Shown here piece by piece: positions 62,271 to 64,000 of a DNA stretch of 64,000 nucleotides. Positions within the stretch are counted from its first letter, which is position 1. Each line of letters starts with the position of its first letter. The DNA is from Diphasiastrum complanatum (Eukaryota; Streptophyta; Lycopodiopsida; Lycopodiales; Lycopodiaceae), in assembly GCA_029204225.1 (NCBI GenBank), contig CM055094.1:27266107-27330106 (forward strand), read 5' to 3'. Under the pieces are notes generated by a model that was given only the letters and a program-made list of their open reading frames with translations, had not been told where the DNA came from and made no database searches. The translations under genes were made by a program, and so were the position numbers.

Positions 62271-63300
62271 AATTATTTTTTCCTCTTCGATTATTTCAAA
62301 CAAACTGTATGATGTTGAAGTACAATACTAAGGACCATAAATGAGCTTACAAAAGACTCCAAGAGTGATTAATTGATTGATACACCAATCTATTTGCAAA
62401 ATTAGTCATCAATTCCTTGATCTAGATTAGCAATTTTGGATCACACAATCAAGAGCAATGGATCTCTAATTCAATTTTCTACAAACCAAATTGATGCCCA
62501 CATTTTGACTCACAAAGATTGATCTTTGAGAAACACATTAGCAAAAAAAAATTACTCACATTTCCAAATAATATTTAATATCATGTGAGTTTAGTAACTA
62601 CAACGCTCCAAGATAATAATAAAACTATGAGGAAGCCTAGACTAATCAACAACTTACTCCATTTTGACACAAAAAGAGAATCTAAAATTTAACAACGGAC
62701 GCTAGATGATCAAGTGTAGCTCATGTTTAATGCCAATTTAGCCATAGATGTAGCCAATCATTACTACTTTACCTAACCATCAGGTATGCCAACCATGGGT
62801 TGGTAGTTCACCACCCAATTTCCTAGATTTGTGGAGTTAGGTCCTAGATATCAGGAATCTCAAACCAAATGACCTAAGTAATATCTATGAATTGGTTCTA
62901 ACTTACCTAGGAGATACTTCACATGTGGGAACAACCTCCACACGTGTGGGACCCACCTATGTACAAATTCACAAGGTAATTAAGCTAGCATTTGCCAAAT
63001 TTTGATGGGATACTTGCCCCCTCAAGCCACAAGTTACAAAAGGATCTTGCAAGTACCAAGAAACAAATAATTGATTAAAATCTAATTCCAAAAAGTTGCT
63101 ACAACATTATTATGAAGCAACCACCATCAACAATTTTGTACATGTACACCCTACTCGAAACTTGCATACCATCGATGTCCCATCCAACGTCTAGTAACCC
63201 ATAGCATTTGTTGGTTGATAGCCCACAATTATTATACTTTGGATAAATAAATCCAAAATACGAGATTGGTACCCTCAAACAAACCCCAAATTTTGGGATT
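62271..63300. other. No gene; contains an LTR-like G-box palindrome
   Basis: AT-rich. At about 62917-62950 ttcacatgtgggaacaacct followed by ccacacgtgtgg is close to the reverse complement of the acatgtgtggagcctgttcccacgtgtgaa motif in the 7789 and 12736 LTRs, suggesting a minus-strand LTR remnant. Otherwise nothing recognised. Confidence 0.4.
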
Positions 63301-63309
63301 TATCTTATA

Positions 63310-64000
63310 GAGCTAAACCTGGACACTAATCAATAGCATCTTGACAACAGTCAATGTTAGGTTCACTTTGTCTTTTTCTTTATCACTTTCAGTGGACTTC
63401 TTTGACTTAAGGTCCGCTTTCTTTAAACATTGATTCTTATAATGTCCCATATTTTCACAATAAGAGCATTTAACATTCTTTTTACTCTTAGTGCCTTCAT
63501 CACTTTTAGATTTACTATTCTGATTAGCTTTCCATTTAGTAAACAAAGCGACTTCATCTAAAGAGATTATAACAACAGAATGTTGCACCCTACGTTCTTC
63601 TTCAAGTAATGAAGCTATCATCATTTCTAATGACTGATTAGGCAAGTTTCTGAGTGTAAAAATGACACTATTATACTCAGCCGACATATTATTTAATAGT
63701 ACGACCATAGCATCATCTTCGGGAACATTAGAACCAATTCCAGCAAGCTAATTCATTATTGACTTCATACAATTCACATGATCATTTAAGCTCATTCCAC
63801 TTTCTAGTTTAATGCGAAAAGTTACTGCTTAAGAAGGATTTTATCATTTTTAGAACGTGCTCCAAATATAGCTTCCAATGATTGCCATATTTCATGAGCA
63901 GTCTTAGATAGGTCCAAATGATGAATTTGAGAATCAACCAAACCAAGGCCAATGTAAGCAGCAGCTCTCTTATCACGCAAATCAATACTAGAAGAATCAC
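63310..64000 (-). pseudogene. Copia gag relic G (UBN2-type), runs off the window
   Basis: From the right edge, minus strand: SSIDLRDKRAAAYIGLGLVD, HHLDLSKTAHEIWQSLEAIF and GARSKNDKILLK, then stops. After a frame change the 131-aa frame 63708-63313 reads MVVLLNNMSAEYNSVIFTLR, LPNQSLEMMIASLLEEERRV, a Lys/Ser-rich basic stretch and an intact zinc knuckle CSYCENMGHYKNQC (CX2CX4HX4C). Gag N-terminus lies beyond 64000. Several stops near 63730-63840 indicate decay. Confidence 0.8.

Overview
The window is nuclear DNA from a flowering plant with a TE-rich, intron-rich genome. It contains one large multi-exon gene with GT-AG introns, many degenerate Ty1/copia and Ty3 LTR retrotransposons in plant style (tRNA-iMet and tRNA-Asp primer sites, UBN2-type gag, copia order PR-IN-RT-RH), a hAT-like element and long CT/CA microsatellites. 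There is no sign of prokaryotic or organellar origin. I cannot name the species.

Layout. 1-6.9 kb: decayed copia fragments on the minus strand (LTR, RNase H, RT, integrase) and a Ty3 RNase H relic. 6.9-16 kb: a Ty3-type LTR, primer site, leader and gag (+). A complete LTR element with 5-bp target duplications (7789-13585) is inserted in the leader. The insert carries pieces of the same Ty3 family in both orientations plus unrecognised ORFs. 17.3-22.2 kb: a relic ORF, two minisatellites, a minus-strand Ty3 polyprotein relic with a stop in the RT active site, and LTR fragments. 22.9-25.8 kb: tandem tRNA-like repeats, an unidentified gene-like relic and a plus-strand copia relic. 25.9-27.6 kb: an unidentified minus-strand gene fragment with a convincing intron, and one copy of a diverged repeat whose second copy lies near 53 kb. 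28-31.8 kb: mostly featureless, with a tandem duplication about 1.1 kb upstream of the main gene.

31,809-51,239 (+): an apparently intact full-length ABC transporter of subfamily C (MRP type, closest in my judgement to the plant ABCC4/ABCC14 group). It has 11 coding exons that splice without frame breaks to 1516 residues: TMD0-TMD1-NBD1-TMD2-NBD2. Introns 5 (5.4 kb) and 9 (6.9 kb) are swollen by repeats: a minus-strand copia LTR and gag, a hAT-like element with an 8-bp target duplication, a Ty3 relic and microsatellites.

51-64 kb: a second repeat-dense region. A copia integrase (-) and a copia RT (+) meet head to head. The RT is cut just after its YVDD box by the 5' LTR of a third copia element (56,656), and that element's integrase is itself cut by a 614-bp solo LTR with a 5-bp target duplication. 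A copia gag relic (-) runs off the right edge. The only gene likely to be functional is the ABCC transporter; the rest is a record of nested transposition.
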